A DNA stretch of 42,457 nt from Desulfovirgula thermocuniculi DSM 16036 (GTDB lineage: Bacteria; Bacillota; Desulfotomaculia; Desulfotomaculales; Desulfovirgulaceae). Of the stretch, positions 24,085 to 33,383 are shown one piece after another. The notes beneath the pieces were generated by a model. That model saw only the letters and a list, made by a program, of their open reading frames with translations, searched no databases and had not been told where the DNA came from. The stretch lies in the NCBI RefSeq assembly GCF_000429345.1, contig NZ_KE386887.1:78600-121056 (forward strand). Reading direction: 5' to 3'. The first letter of the stretch is position 1, and each line of letters begins with the position of its first letter. The translations under genes were made by a program, and so were the position numbers.

Positions 24085-24476
24085 TAACCACCACCCGTTT
24101 TCTCCTGCCGTTCCTTTTTGCTCAAGTAATCCTTGATGGCCGCATGGAGGGCATCAGCCGCCAGGTTGGAGCAGTGCATTTTCTGCGGGGGGAGGCCCCC
24201 CAGGGCCTCGGCCACCTGCCGGTTGCTGACCTGCAGCGCCTCCTCAATGGTCTTCCCCTTCACCATTTCCGTAACCATGCTGCTGGTGGCAATGGCCGCC
24301 CCGCACCCGAAGGTTTTGAACTTGATGTCCTCGATGACGTTATTTTTTACCTTGATGTAGATTTTCATGATGTCCCCGCAAACCGGATTACCCACCTGGC
24401 CTACCCCATCGGCATCGGGAATCTCCCCTACGTTCCGGGGGTTCATAAAATGATCCATTACTTTTTCAGAATACAT
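24084..24476 (-). CDS. nifU: Iron-sulfur cluster scaffold NifU/IscU
   Basis: A 130-residue scaffold on which [2Fe-2S]/[4Fe-4S] clusters are built. The three ligand cysteines are in NPVCGD, FGCGAA and KMHCSN. It is a single-domain IscU-like protein without the C-terminal Nfu domain. It is co-transcribed with nifS (13 bp) and mnmA (overlapping). Confidence 0.95.
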   Translation of the reverse strand: MYSEKVMDHFMNPRNVGEIPDADGVGQVGNPVCGDIMKIYIKVKNNVIEDIKFKTFGCGAAIATSSMVTEMVKGKTIEEALQVSNRQVAEALGGLPPQKMHCSNLAADALHAAIKDYLSKKERQEKTGGG

Positions 24477-24489
24477 TAACGGTGACCCC

Positions 24490-25716
24490 CTATCCCTTAC
24501 ATATGTGGCTCACCCGGCAGCCGTTGCAGTGATTGGAAACGGTAAACTCCGTCTCCTGGTCCAGCGGCGACATGGCGCGCAGCCTCTCCACAATCGGCGG
24601 CATTACTTCCAGGAAGTAGTCAATGTCTTCCTCTGTATTATCCCGCCCCAGCGTGATGCGGATGGAGCCGTGGGCCACCTCCGGTGGGATGCCCATGGCC
24701 AGCAAAACATGGGAGGGCTCCAGGGAACCGGAGGTGCACGCGGAGCCGCTGGAGGCGGCAATCCCCTTTAAGTCAAGGCTCAAAAGCATGGACTCCCCTT
24801 CGATAAATTCAAAGCAGAAGCTGGCGTGGTTGGGCAGGCGCTTGGTGGGGTGCCCGGTCAGGCGGACATGGCTTATTCTGGTGGTAACCTCGCGGATAAG
24901 CTTATCGCGCAGCCTGGCCAGCCGCGCCGACTCCTCCTCCATGCTGGCCATGGCCAGCTCCACCGCCTTGCCAAAGCCTACAATGCCCGGCGTGTTTTCC
25001 GTGCCGGCCCGGCGCAGGCGCTCCTGGGCTCCCCCGTGGAAGAGGGTCTGCTTCCAGCGGGTTCCCTTCCTTATGTACAGTGCCCCTACCCCTTTGGGCC
25101 CGTATATCTTGTGAGCGGAAATGGTGAGCAGGTCCACATTCAGCTCATCCACGTTGACCGGAATTCTCCCGAAGCTCTGCACGGCATCCGTGTGGAAAAT
25201 AATGCCCTTTTCCTTGGCCAGGCGGCCTATCTCGGCAATGGGCATGATGGTGCCCACTTCATTGTTGGCGTGCATGATGCTTATTAAAATGGTCTTATCG
25301 GTAATGGCCGCCGCCACGTCCTCCACGCTGACCATGCCGTACTTGTCCACCGGTAAAACGGTTACGGTAAAGCCCTCCTTGCCGAGGGCTTTCACGGTAT
25401 TGAGCACCGCATGGTGCTCCACGGCACTGGTAATGATGTGGTTGCCGCGGTTGCGGTTGGTGTAGGCCACCCCGTGAATGGCCATGTTGTCGGCTTCCGT
25501 GCCGCCGCTGGTAAACACAATTTCGCTCGGGTGCGCCCCGATGGCTGCGGCCACCTTTTCCCTCGCCTCTTCCACGGCCTTGCGGGCCCTCTGGCCAAAC
25601 CAGTGAAGGCTGGTGGGGTTACCAAAGTTATCCCTCAAAAACTCGCACATCACCTCCACCACTTCCGGGTGCACCGGTGTGGTGGCGCTGTGGTCAAAGT
25701 ATATGCGGCGGGTCAT
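24490..25716 (-). CDS. nifS: Cysteine desulfurase NifS/IscS
   Basis: A 408-residue PLP enzyme that releases sulfur from cysteine for cluster assembly and tRNA thiolation. The PLP lysine is in ISAHKIYGPKG and the catalytic cysteine loop is ASSGSACTSGSLEPSHV. The C-terminus carries an unusual cysteine group (CNGCRVSHIC), known from clostridial NifS proteins. The start overlaps the iscR stop by 4 bp. Confidence 0.97.
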   Translation of the reverse strand: MTRRIYFDHSATTPVHPEVVEVMCEFLRDNFGNPTSLHWFGQRARKAVEEAREKVAAAIGAHPSEIVFTSGGTEADNMAIHGVAYTNRNRGNHIITSAVEHHAVLNTVKALGKEGFTVTVLPVDKYGMVSVEDVAAAITDKTILISIMHANNEVGTIMPIAEIGRLAKEKGIIFHTDAVQSFGRIPVNVDELNVDLLTISAHKIYGPKGVGALYIRKGTRWKQTLFHGGAQERLRRAGTENTPGIVGFGKAVELAMASMEEESARLARLRDKLIREVTTRISHVRLTGHPTKRLPNHASFCFEFIEGESMLLSLDLKGIAASSGSACTSGSLEPSHVLLAMGIPPEVAHGSIRITLGRDNTEEDIDYFLEVMPPIVERLRAMSPLDQETEFTVSNHCNGCRVSHICKG

Positions 25717-26156
25717 GTAGCGTTATGGCCTCCCTTCCTAACATCTTCCGCTTCCCGGCAAAGATCGGCCAGGCTGATGGAGTCCAGAGTGCTTGCCACG
25801 GCATCCCGCACCCGGAGCCACACGGTGCGCGCGCGGCAGTACGTAACGCGGTCGCATGCCACCGGGTCGCCCTCTTTCACGCAGGAAACCGGCGCAATTG
25901 GGCCTTCCAGGGCACGGATCACCTCTCCCACTTTAATTTTCTCCGGCTCGCGTGCCAGCATATACCCCCCCTGGGCCCCCCTCACACCCTTGACCAGCCC
26001 GGCCTGGCGCAGGAGGGCGATGAGCTGCTCTAGGTAATGTTCGGATATGCCCTGCCTTTCGGCCACGCTCCGCAAAGCCACCGGGCCCTGGCCGTAGCGC
26101 AGGGCAAGGTCCATGATGGCCTTTAAGCCGTAGTGTCCCCGGGTGGACAGGCGCAC
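25713..26156 (-). CDS. iscR: Rrf2-family Fe-S regulator (IscR-like)
   Basis: A 147-residue regulator with a winged HTH (YGLKAIMDLALRYGQGP, ERQGISEHYLEQLIALLRQAGLV) and three cysteines in the ligand region (SCVKEGDPVACDRVTYC) that probably hold a [2Fe-2S] cluster. It should sense cluster status and control this iscR-nifS-nifU-mnmA operon. GTG at 26156 (MRLSTRG) was chosen because AGGAG lies 8 nt upstream and the family usually starts MRLST. Confidence 0.93.
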   Translation of the reverse strand: MRLSTRGHYGLKAIMDLALRYGQGPVALRSVAERQGISEHYLEQLIALLRQAGLVKGVRGAQGGYMLAREPEKIKVGEVIRALEGPIAPVSCVKEGDPVACDRVTYCRARTVWLRVRDAVASTLDSISLADLCREAEDVRKGGHNAT

Positions 26157-26190
26157 CTGCCTCACTCCTGCCGTTTTGGACTCCCGTTCA

Positions 26191-26215
26191 AATTCCTACA
26201 AAAATACTCGGAATT
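26191..26215. promoter_or_regulatory. Candidate Rrf2-type operator upstream of iscR
   Basis: AATTCC (26191-26196), 13 nt, GGAATT (26210-26215): a perfect dyad in the A+T-rich gap about 35 bp before the iscR start. GGAATT-containing dyads are typical for Rrf2-family binding sites. Autoregulation by IscR is the simplest reading. Confidence 0.6.
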
Positions 26216-26251
26216 CGTTGGTTATGATTTTAATATATCCGGGAGGGCCTG

Positions 26252-27535
26252 TCAATTCTCCTCACCCTGGCCCGACGGCTCGTAAAAAACGCGACCGGCC
26301 AGCTCAGGGGGAAGGTACTGCTGCGGGACATAGTGCCCCGGGTAGTCATGGGGGTACTTATACCCCCTGCCGTGGCCGAGCTCGGCGGCACCGCTGTAGC
26401 TGGCATCCCTCAGGTGAGGAGGCACGGGATGGGATCTCTCCCTTTCCACCGTTTCCATGGCCCTGTTGATGGCCCGCAGGACGGAGTTGCTCTTCGGCGC
26501 CCTGGCTATGTAGATGGCGGCTTCGGCCATAATGAGGGCCGCTTCGGGCAAGCCCACCCTTTCCACCGCCTGGGCCGCTGCCGTAGCCAGCAGGAGGGCC
26601 CTGGGATCGGCCAGCCCCACGTCCTCGGCGGCGTGGATGATGAGCCGCCGGCAGATGAAGTGCGGGTCTTCCCCGGCGTAAAGGAGGCGGGCCAGCCAGT
26701 ACACGGTGGCCTGGGGATCGGAGCCACGCATGCTCTTAATAAAGGCGGACACCACGTCGTAGTGCTCATCTGCCCGGTCGTATTTGAGAACCTGCTTGCC
26801 GCTGGCCTGCTGGGCCACACGCAAGTCAACGCGCCTGATGCCGTCCTCCCCGGGAGGAGTGTGCAGCACGGCTATTTCCAGGTAATTCAAAGCCGCCCTG
26901 GCATCGCCGTTGGAGGCCCGCGCCAGGTGCTCCAGCGCGGCAGGCTCTACTTCTACCCGGTAGGAGCCGAGCCCCCTTTCCCTGTCGGCCAGCGCCCTCC
27001 GGAGGATGCGCGCGATGTCTTCCTCCCCGAGCGGCTCCAGGCGGTAGAGGTGGACCCTGCTCAGCAAGGGCCGAATGACGGAAAACATGGGGTTTTCGGT
27101 GGTGGAGCCAATTAAAGTGATCAGCCCCTTTTCCACCGCCCACAGGAGGGCATCCTGCTGCGCTTTATTAAAGCGGTGGATTTCGTCAATGAAAAGAATG
27201 GTCTTTTGATTATAGTAGGCCCTCCTCTCCCGGGCCTCTTCAATAACCCGCCTGATCTCCCCCACACCGGACGTAACGGCGTTGAGGGTGACAAAGAACG
27301 CCCTGGTCGCGCGCGCAATAATGTGGGCCAGGGTGGTTTTGCCCGTGCCGGGAGGCCCCCAGAGGATAAGGGAGGGTACCAGGTCGGCTTCAAGGGCCCG
27401 GCGAAGGGGCGTCCCCTCGCCGACAACGGAAAGCTGGCCCTCAAATTCCTCTAAAGTACGCGGGCGCATGCGCTCGGCCAGGGGGGCTTCCCTTTCTAGG
27501 GTTTCTTTTGCCGCTCGCGTGAAAAGATCCTCCAA
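26252..27535 (-). CDS. rarA: Replication-associated recombination protein RarA (MgsA)
   Basis: A 427-residue AAA+ ATPase acting at stalled replication forks. Walker A is GPPGTGKTT, Walker [18 protein letters not shown], and the C-terminal part has the MgsA tetramerisation region ([18 protein letters not shown]). TTG at 27535 was chosen, since GAGGTGG lies 6 nt before it; the upstream ATG at 27550 is within 6 nt of a TATAAT and is too close to be a start. Confidence 0.94.
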   Translation of the reverse strand: MEDLFTRAAKETLEREAPLAERMRPRTLEEFEGQLSVVGEGTPLRRALEADLVPSLILWGPPGTGKTTLAHIIARATRAFFVTLNAVTSGVGEIRRVIEEARERRAYYNQKTILFIDEIHRFNKAQQDALLWAVEKGLITLIGSTTENPMFSVIRPLLSRVHLYRLEPLGEEDIARILRRALADRERGLGSYRVEVEPAALEHLARASNGDARAALNYLEIAVLHTPPGEDGIRRVDLRVAQQASGKQVLKYDRADEHYDVVSAFIKSMRGSDPQATVYWLARLLYAGEDPHFICRRLIIHAAEDVGLADPRALLLATAAAQAVERVGLPEAALIMAEAAIYIARAPKSNSVLRAINRAMETVERERSHPVPPHLRDASYSGAAELGHGRGYKYPHDYPGHYVPQQYLPPELAGRVFYEPSGQGEEN

Positions 27536-27583
27536 GGCGCACCACCTCATGAACTATTATACCGCCCATAGGATAAGGAAAAA

Positions 27584-27608
27584 GCCGGCCTTTCACATAA
27601 AGGCCGGC
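27584..27608 (-). terminator. Terminator after the winged-helix gene
   Basis: GCCGGCCTTT and AAAGGCCGGC form a perfect 10-bp stem with a 5-nt loop; on the minus strand it is followed by TTTTT. It separates the 27626 gene from rarA. Confidence 0.9.
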
Positions 27609-27625
27609 CCAAAACAGGCATTCGC

Positions 27626-27904
27626 TTAACTGGCCTTTTTAACTATAAGGTTTAGGTAATCTCCTCCCAGCTTGGTGACGCTGCAGATTTTGCTCTTGCC
27701 CTCCGTAGAGACGTCCACCAGGCCAAGGGCGTACAGCTGCATCACCACATGGTCCAGAACCGCCCTTTTAACCTTGGCGGTGAGAGACAGCTCCTCCTTG
27801 TTCATGCTTCCCTGCTCGGCCAGGGCATGAAGGACTCTCTCCGCCTCGCTGGGCAAACGCTCGCTGACTTTCTGGAAATACTCCACAAGGCTAATACCGG
27901 TCAT
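27626..27904 (-). CDS. Small winged-helix-like protein, function unknown
   Basis: A 92-residue protein. The order of helices followed by a strand-turn-strand (ERVLHALAEQGSMNKEELSLTAKVKRAVLDHVVMQLYALGLVDVSTEGKSKICSVT is the core, not quoted further) looks like a winged helix of the MarR/DprA-WH kind. ATG at 27904 has GGAGGTGACC upstream. It is a single-gene unit between two terminators. Target unknown. Confidence 0.75.
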   Translation of the reverse strand: MTGISLVEYFQKVSERLPSEAERVLHALAEQGSMNKEELSLTAKVKRAVLDHVVMQLYALGLVDVSTEGKSKICSVTKLGGDYLNLIVKKAS

Positions 27905-28001
27905 AAAGGTCACCTCCTGCAAAGTTTTTATTTTTCCTGCCCTTTGCTAATAGTATGGTCATTCCTTTAACGAGATAATACATCCCAGAACAAAAAAAAA
28001 A

Positions 28002-28038
28002 TTTAAGGCACGCTTTTTACTTTCCCGCGTGCCTTAAA
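28002..28038 (-). terminator. Terminator of the second thioredoxin gene
   Basis: TTTAAGGCACGC (28002-28013) and GCGTGCCTTAAA (28027-28038) form a 12-bp stem; on the minus strand it is followed by a run of about ten T. Confidence 0.92.
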
Positions 28039-28067
28039 ATTCTCTCTCCGGTATGTCAATAAATTAA

Positions 28068-28397
28068 TTATAAGTGCTTATCCAGGAGGGCCTTTATTTC
28101 CCTTTTTGTTTTAAAACCCACCGAGCGCTCCACTTCTTGGCCGTTCTTAAAGACGATGAGCGTGGGAATGCTGATCACCTTGTACTGGGCCGGCGTCTTC
28201 TGGTTCTCGTCCACGTTGAGCTTGGCCACCTGCACCTTCCCCGCATATTCGGCGGCTATTTCTTCTATTACCGGTGCAATCATCCTGCAGGGCCCGCACC
28301 ATTCCGCCCAGAAATCCACCAGGACGGGTACCTGGGAGTTAGTGACAAACTCCCTGAAGGTAGCGTCCTTTAAAATTTGGATATTCCCGCTCCCCAA
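28068..28397 (-). CDS. trxA: Thioredoxin (second copy)
   Basis: A 109-residue thioredoxin with WCGPC ([12 protein letters not shown]) and the cis-proline SIPTLIVF. The start is TTG at 28397 behind AGGGGAG. It is transcribed alone from a strong promoter and has its own terminator. It differs enough from the copy at 12132 to be a distinct paralogue. Confidence 0.96.
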   Translation of the reverse strand: MGSGNIQILKDATFREFVTNSQVPVLVDFWAEWCGPCRMIAPVIEEIAAEYAGKVQVAKLNVDENQKTPAQYKVISIPTLIVFKNGQEVERSVGFKTKREIKALLDKHL

Positions 28398-28440
28398 CCC
28401 TTTCTCCCCTTTCTCCCGAAAAACTAACTAGCCTCATTTC

Positions 28441-28470
28441 ATTATAATACCCGGTTAAAGGCGGTGTCAA
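28441..28470 (-). promoter_or_regulatory. Promoter of the second thioredoxin gene
   Basis: On the minus strand: perfect -35 TTGACA (28470-28465), 18-nt spacer and perfect -10 TATAAT (28446-28441). Confidence 0.85.
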
Positions 28471-28479
28471 TTTGTATAC

Positions 28480-28687
28480 ACAAAAACCCCACCGATGCCG
28501 TGAACCCCCAAGTTCCCTGAACCCGGTCCTCACAAGGTGGGTGCCCTCCTAACTGTTTCTTGCTTCCTCATCTCCCGGTCAGGGGAGGAGGCCTGCATTC
28601 CACAGCCAGAGCCCGGGCTCCCTTTTTGTTGGTGTTGGCTCAGAACTTCAGAGGCGTTCACGCGCATAGCAGGGTTTTGGCCTTGCA
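28480..28687 (-). ncRNA. ssrS: 6S RNA
   Basis: The 336-bp gap between aspS and trxA holds an RNA of about 205 nt that should bind sigma-A RNA polymerase and mimic an open promoter. The closing stem is well formed: ATGC (28667-28664) pairs with GCAT (28498-28495), GTGAAC (28661-28656) with GTTCAC (28505-28500), and CAAAACCC (28679-28672) with GGGGTTTTTG. The 3' arm pattern (CACCTTG, GGGTTCAGGG, GTTCACGGCATC) resembles known 6S RNAs. In Bacillus subtilis 6S-1 RNA also lies next to aspS. No coding frame there has a ribosome site. Confidence 0.82.
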
Positions 28688-28692
28688 GCTTT

Positions 28693-28721
28693 ATGTTAAC
28701 ACAAAGCGCGGCCCTTTGCAA
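28693..28721 (-). promoter_or_regulatory. Promoter of the 6S RNA
   Basis: On the minus strand: -35 TTGCAA (28721-28716), 17-nt spacer, -10 TAACAT (28698-28693); start near 28687, immediately before the closing stem. Confidence 0.65.
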
Positions 28722-28733
28722 GGGGAAACCCGT

Positions 28734-30536
28734 CTAGGAGCGCGCCGCCCTTGCCTCCGGGGGGAGGTGAACCCTGATGTGCAGCTCCCGCAGCTGGTCC
28801 GGAGAGACCTCGCTGGGGGCCCGGGTCATTAGCTCGGCGGCGCTCTGGGTCTTGGGGAAGGCTATAACGTCCCTGATGGTCTTCTTGCCGGCCATGAGCA
28901 TCACCAGGCGGTCAAAGCCAAAGGCGATGCCCCCGTGGGGAGGAGTGCCGTATTCAAAGGCTTCGAGCATGAAGCCAAACTTCTCCCGGGCCTCCTGGGG
29001 TTTCAAGCCGATGGCCGCAAACATCTCTTCCTGCACGTCGCGGCGGTGGATGCGGATGCTCCCGCCTCCCACCTCCACGCCGTTTAACACCAGATCGTAG
29101 GCCCTGGCCCTCACCCGCCCCGGATCGGTCCTGAGCAGGGGAATGTCTTCCTCCCGGGGCGAGGTAAACGGATGGTGGACGGCCACAAAGCGGCCCTCTT
29201 CCTCGTCGTAGGTTAAAAGGGGAAAGTCAACCACCCACACAAAATTAAAAGTGCCCTCCGGGATAAGACCCAGCCGCTGGGCCAGGTGCAGGCGCAGCGC
29301 CCCCAGGGAGGCGGCCACCACCTCGGGTTTATCGGCCACAAAGAGGAGCAGGTCGCCCGGCGAGGCCTCCAGGCGTTCCAGGATGGCCTTTATTTCTTCC
29401 GCGGTAAAGAACTTGGCAATGGGCGATTTCACGCCTTCAGGAGTGACGTAAAGGTAGGCCAGGCCCCTGGCACGGTAGTTGGCCACAAAGGCCGTAAGTT
29501 CTTCGAGATCCTTGCGGCTGAAATTGCCGCAGCCCCTGGCGTTAATGCCCTTTACCTGCCCTCCCGCCTCTGCGGCAGAAGCAAACACTTTAAAGCCGCA
29601 CTTCAGGGCTATGTCGGTAACGTCCTTTAGCTCCATGCCAAAGCGGGTGTCCGGCTTGTCCGTGCCAAAGCGTTCCATGGCCTCGCGGTAGGAAAGCCTT
29701 GGAAAAGGACGGGAAAGCGCGATGCCAATGGTTTCCCGGAACAGGTAGACCATCATTTCTTCCATCAGTTCCAAGACGTCGTCCACATCCACAAAAGACA
29801 TTTCGATGTCGATCTGCGTAAACTCCGGCTGGCGGTCGGCGCGCAAATCCTCGTCCCGGAAGCAGCGCACGATTTGAAAGTAGCGGTCGATCCCCGCCAC
29901 CATGAGGATTTGCTTGTAAAGCTGCGGCGACTGGGGCAGGGCATAAAAGCAGCCGGGGTTCAGCCGGCTGGGCACTAGGAAATCGCGCGCCCCTTCCGGC
30001 GTGCTGCGGGTAAGCATGGGCGTTTCGATTTCCCAGAAGCCGTGCCTGTCCAGGAAGTCCCGCACCGCCTTTGCCGCGCGATGCCGCAGGGCCAGGGCCT
30101 GCTGCATTTCCGGACGCCGCAGGTCCAGGTAACGGTAGCGCAGGCGTACGTTTTCGTCCACCTCCACACCGTCTTCAATGGGAAAGGGCGGCGTCTTGGC
30201 CTGGTTTAACACGCGCAACTCCCCGGCCACCACTTCAACTTCACCGGTGGCCAGGTTCCTGTTTTCCGTGCCTTCCGGGCGCGCTTCCACCCGGCCGGCC
30301 ACGGCCAAAACATACTCCGCCCGCACGGCCTCGGCCTTGGCAAAGGCCTCCCCGGAGCGGTCGGGGCTCACCACCACCTGCACTATTCCCGTGCGGTCCC
30401 TCAGGTCGATGAAGATTACCCCGCCGTGATCCCGCCGGCGGTGCACCCAGCCCATTAACACCACTTTCTCGCCCACGTGTGACCTGCGCAGCAAGCCGCA
30501 GTAATGGGTACGCTTAAGCCCCTGCATGGTTTCCAT
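28734..30536 (-). CDS. aspS: Aspartyl-tRNA synthetase
   Basis: A 600-residue bacterial-type AspRS with the N-terminal OB-fold ([34 protein letters not shown]), class II motif 2 ([25 protein letters not shown]), the GAD insertion, and motif 3 ([13 protein letters not shown]). It may be discriminating or non-discriminating (Asp/Asn); this cannot be told from sequence alone. ATG at 30536 was chosen; AGGAG is 13 nt upstream. A GTG at 30548 is possible but too close to the site. It overlaps the end of hisS. Confidence 0.96.
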   Translation of the reverse strand: METMQGLKRTHYCGLLRRSHVGEKVVLMGWVHRRRDHGGVIFIDLRDRTGIVQVVVSPDRSGEAFAKAEAVRAEYVLAVAGRVEARPEGTENRNLATGEVEVVAGELRVLNQAKTPPFPIEDGVEVDENVRLRYRYLDLRRPEMQQALALRHRAAKAVRDFLDRHGFWEIETPMLTRSTPEGARDFLVPSRLNPGCFYALPQSPQLYKQILMVAGIDRYFQIVRCFRDEDLRADRQPEFTQIDIEMSFVDVDDVLELMEEMMVYLFRETIGIALSRPFPRLSYREAMERFGTDKPDTRFGMELKDVTDIALKCGFKVFASAAEAGGQVKGINARGCGNFSRKDLEELTAFVANYRARGLAYLYVTPEGVKSPIAKFFTAEEIKAILERLEASPGDLLLFVADKPEVVAASLGALRLHLAQRLGLIPEGTFNFVWVVDFPLLTYDEEEGRFVAVHHPFTSPREEDIPLLRTDPGRVRARAYDLVLNGVEVGGGSIRIHRRDVQEEMFAAIGLKPQEAREKFGFMLEAFEYGTPPHGGIAFGFDRLVMLMAGKKTIRDVIAFPKTQSAAELMTRAPSEVSPDQLRELHIRVHLPPEARAARS

Positions 30537-31821
30537 TAACAGGCGCACTCTCCTTTCTGCCGGTGCAACGGAGTTTTACTTCCTCCACCAGTTTGGACAG
30601 CGGCACCTCTTCCTGGATGCCGGTACGCATGTCGCGCAGGATGACCGCCCCGCGCGCAAGTTCCCCCGCGCCGCAAATGGCCACCAGCCCCACGCCCAGC
30701 TTGCCGGCAAACTTCATTTGCGCCTTCAGGCTCCGCCCCATGTAGTCGCGGTCCGCCGCAAGGCCGCTTTTCCTCAGCTGCTGAACCAGGACCAGGGATT
30801 GCTCCCGGGCTGCTTCATCGGCGGCAACCAGAAAAACGTCCAGCCCGGGCGGCGAGGGCACGGAGATGCCCTGCCGCTCCATGGCCAGGAGGACGCGCTC
30901 CAGCCCCGAGGCAAAGCCAATGCCGGGCACATCAGGGCCCCCGCACGCCTCCACCAGGCCGTCATAACGACCGCCCCCGCCGATGGAGCTTTGTGCCCCT
31001 ACATCCCTGGCCACGACCTCAAAAGCCGTGCGGTTGTAGTAATCCAGGCCTCGCACCAGGCAGGGATTCACGGTATAGGGCACCCCCAACTGCTCCAGGT
31101 ACCCTAGCACGGCTCGGAAGTGATCCTCGCACGGGGAACAAAGGGAGCCCAGCACGGTGGGAGCGCCCTGCGCGGCCCCCCGGCAGCCCTCCTCCTTGCA
31201 GTCCAGTATGCGCAAGGGGTTGCGTTCCAGGCGGTCCCGGCAGTGCCGGCACAATACACCGTCCCGCTCCCGGAAAAACTCCCGCAGCCTTTCACGGAAA
31301 ACCGGGCGGCACTGCGGGCACCCGAGGCTGTTCACGTGCAGTTCGATTTCCTTTAAGCCCAGCCGGGAGTACAGGTCCATGGCCATGGCCATGACCTCGG
31401 CATCCAGCGCCGGGTCATGCGAACCCAAGGCCTCCACCCCGAACTGGTGAAACTGGCGGTAGCGTCCGGCCTGCGGGCGATCATAGCGGAACATCGGCCC
31501 TAGATAATAAAGCTTCACCGGCTGCGGGCCAGCATAAAGCCGGTTCTCCAGGTAAGCCCGCACCACCGCCGCCGTCCCTTCCGGCCTTAAGGAAATGCTG
31601 CGGTTACCGCGGTCTTTAAAGGTATACATCTCCTTTTCCACAATGTCTGTGGCTTCCCCCACGCTCCGCTCGAAAAGCTCCGTGTGCTCAAAAATGGGGG
31701 TGCGAATTTCCCGGTAACCGTATTCCCGACAGAGGTTGCGGATCACCTGTTCTAAATACTGCCACTTTTCCACTTCCCCGGGAAGGATATCGCTGGTACC
31801 CCGGGGCCTGGTGGTCAGCAT
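30514..31821 (-). CDS. hisS: Histidyl-tRNA synthetase
   Basis: A 435-residue class II synthetase. Motif 2 region [23 protein letters not shown], the histidine-A loop ([15 protein letters not shown]) and C-terminal anticodon domain ([21 protein letters not shown]) are present. A short zinc-like cysteine group ([23 protein letters not shown]) occurs in the insertion. RBS AAGGAGG precedes the ATG by about 10 nt. Its C-terminus overlaps the aspS start. Confidence 0.97.
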   Translation of the reverse strand: MLTTRPRGTSDILPGEVEKWQYLEQVIRNLCREYGYREIRTPIFEHTELFERSVGEATDIVEKEMYTFKDRGNRSISLRPEGTAAVVRAYLENRLYAGPQPVKLYYLGPMFRYDRPQAGRYRQFHQFGVEALGSHDPALDAEVMAMAMDLYSRLGLKEIELHVNSLGCPQCRPVFRERLREFFRERDGVLCRHCRDRLERNPLRILDCKEEGCRGAAQGAPTVLGSLCSPCEDHFRAVLGYLEQLGVPYTVNPCLVRGLDYYNRTAFEVVARDVGAQSSIGGGGRYDGLVEACGGPDVPGIGFASGLERVLLAMERQGISVPSPPGLDVFLVAADEAAREQSLVLVQQLRKSGLAADRDYMGRSLKAQMKFAGKLGVGLVAICGAGELARGAVILRDMRTGIQEEVPLSKLVEEVKLRCTGRKESAPVNGNHAGA

Positions 31822-31923
31822 GGCGCGGAGACCTCCTTAACAGCATAAGCTCCCGCACCCGGTCGCCCACGCAACCACGCAAAAGGCCGGGACGGGAGCA
31901 ACTCCCTCTTTTCCTCCCCAAAT

Positions 31924-31953
31924 ATTTTATGAACCGGAAAAGGCGCCTGTCAA
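31924..31953 (-). promoter_or_regulatory. Promoter of hisS-aspS
   Basis: On the minus strand: perfect -35 TTGACA (31953-31948), 18-nt spacer, -10 TAAAAT (31929-31924). The -35 overlaps the stop of the ParA-like gene. The leader of about 95 nt contains a GGGAG-TTG-CTCCC hairpin but no T-box features. Confidence 0.75.
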
Positions 31954-32705
31954 CCAAGCTGCTCCAGGCGCGCCACCAGCTCCTCCAGCGCCTGCGTGTA
32001 GCGGCTGAGCTCTTCATAGGAAACAGGCCTGGGCCCGAAGCGCTGGTTTAGCCTCGGGTGTTCGGGAAGCACCCCCGCCAGGGGGATGCCCAGCGCCACC
32101 GCAGCCTCCTGGGGAGCCTCATCTGCCAAGGACGGCAGGCGGTTGCACACCAGGTAGAAGTTGCCGGTATCCAGCCCGGCTTCTCTTAAGCGCTCTAAGG
32201 TTTCAGCTGCGTGCTGGAGGTGATAACGGTAGGTATCCTCCACCAGGAGGACCACCCCCGCCTGGGAGAGCAGGCACAAGACATACTCCCGCACCACAGA
32301 GCGGGTATCGAAAACAACCACTTCGTAGTCCGTGCGCTTGAGATGGGAAAGCACCACCTCCACCATCTCTGCCGCCCTGCCGGGATAGTCGCGCGGGCTG
32401 GCGGCCAGCACAAAAAGCCCCGTATAATGCTGCTGGATAAGGGAGGTCACCCTTTCCAGGGGAAACTCGATTTCATAATAAGGCCGCCCTTCGCGCATGA
32501 GCTCGTCTATTTCCTGGAGCCACTGGCCCAGGTTGGGTTCGGGAGGTAGTTTCAGCAACCCGGCCACCTGGCCCCCGCCCAGGGCCATGTCTACCAGCAG
32601 GGTCTTTTTGCGCCGCAGGCAGTATGCCCCGGCCAGTTCCAGGGCTACGGCGGTTTTGCCGGCACCTTCCCTGGTCCCGTAAACGGCCACCAGTTTCTGC
32701 CCCAT
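31950..32705 (-). CDS. ParA/MinD-like P-loop ATPase
   Basis: A 251-residue SIMIBI-class ATPase. The Walker A is GTREGAGKTAV: the signature lysine position carries Arg. Walker B-like LLVDMALGGG and the DTRSVV region follow. It resembles CpaE/MinD-type proteins without a partner domain. No chromosome partition or septum partner is adjacent; the neighbours are a GloB-like hydrolase and hisS. Role unknown. Confidence 0.8.
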   Translation of the reverse strand: MGQKLVAVYGTREGAGKTAVALELAGAYCLRRKKTLLVDMALGGGQVAGLLKLPPEPNLGQWLQEIDELMREGRPYYEIEFPLERVTSLIQQHYTGLFVLAASPRDYPGRAAEMVEVVLSHLKRTDYEVVVFDTRSVVREYVLCLLSQAGVVLLVEDTYRYHLQHAAETLERLREAGLDTGNFYLVCNRLPSLADEAPQEAAVALGIPLAGVLPEHPRLNQRFGPRPVSYEELSRYTQALEELVARLEQLG

Positions 32706-32736
32706 AACTCTTCACACCCCGTAGCAGGCAAGTTGC

Positions 32737-33366
32737 CTAAAAGAGATCCGTTAGGAAAGGGTTATACCTTGCTTCTTCCCCAACGGTCGATGTAGGTCCG
32801 TGGCCGGGCAACACTTTAGTTTCCGGAGGGTACACCAGGAGTTTTTCTTTAATAGAACGGATGAGCTGCTGGTGGCTGCCCCCGGGAAAATCGGAGCGGC
32901 CCACCGAGCCGGCAAAAAGAGTGTCCCCGGTTATCAAACAGTCCCCTACTTCCAGGGAGATGCTGCCCGGCGTGTGCCCGGGAGTATGTATTACTTTTAA
33001 GGTCAACTTGCCCACCGTCACGGTGTCGCCGTCCTCCAGTAGCCTTTCGGCCGGGTCAAAGCTCAAGGCCATGCCCACGTAGAGGGAGAGGTTGCTGGCC
33101 GGGCTGGTCAGCATTTTTCCGTCCTCGCGGTGTATGAGCACCTCGGCCCCCGTAGCCTCTTTCACCTGGCCTACGGCCCCAATATGGTCGGCGTGACCGT
33201 GGGTGAGAATTATGTACCGGCACGTGAGCCCTAGCTGCTCGAGGCGGCGCAAGATACGCCCTCCCTCTGCACCGGGATCTACCACCGCCGCTTCTTTTGT
33301 CTCCGGGCAGCCGATAATGTAGCAGTTGGCCGCCATGGGACCCACAGGAAAGCCCTCCAAAATCAA
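32737..33366 (-). CDS. MBL-fold hydrolase (GloB-like)
   Basis: A 209-residue single-domain metallo-hydrolase with THGHADHIG, HTPGHTPGSISL, GDTLFAGSVGR and LPGHGPTSTV, the ligand set of the hydroxyacylglutathione hydrolase/YqgX type. TTG at 33366 has GGGGGG 8 nt upstream. Commonly found between dtd and hisS in clostridia. Exact substrate unknown. Confidence 0.93.
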   Translation of the reverse strand: MILEGFPVGPMAANCYIIGCPETKEAAVVDPGAEGGRILRRLEQLGLTCRYIILTHGHADHIGAVGQVKEATGAEVLIHREDGKMLTSPASNLSLYVGMALSFDPAERLLEDGDTVTVGKLTLKVIHTPGHTPGSISLEVGDCLITGDTLFAGSVGRSDFPGGSHQQLIRSIKEKLLVYPPETKVLPGHGPTSTVGEEARYNPFLTDLF

Positions 33367-33383
33367 CCGGCATACCCCCCTTT

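Noticed and set aside
28530-28737. Short frames in the aspS-trxA gap
   Set aside because: They have no ribosome sites and the region is better explained by the paired arms of a 6S RNA.
31822-31923. T-box or other riboswitch before hisS
   Set aside because: The leader is about 95 nt with one small hairpin; the T-box core and terminator are not visible.
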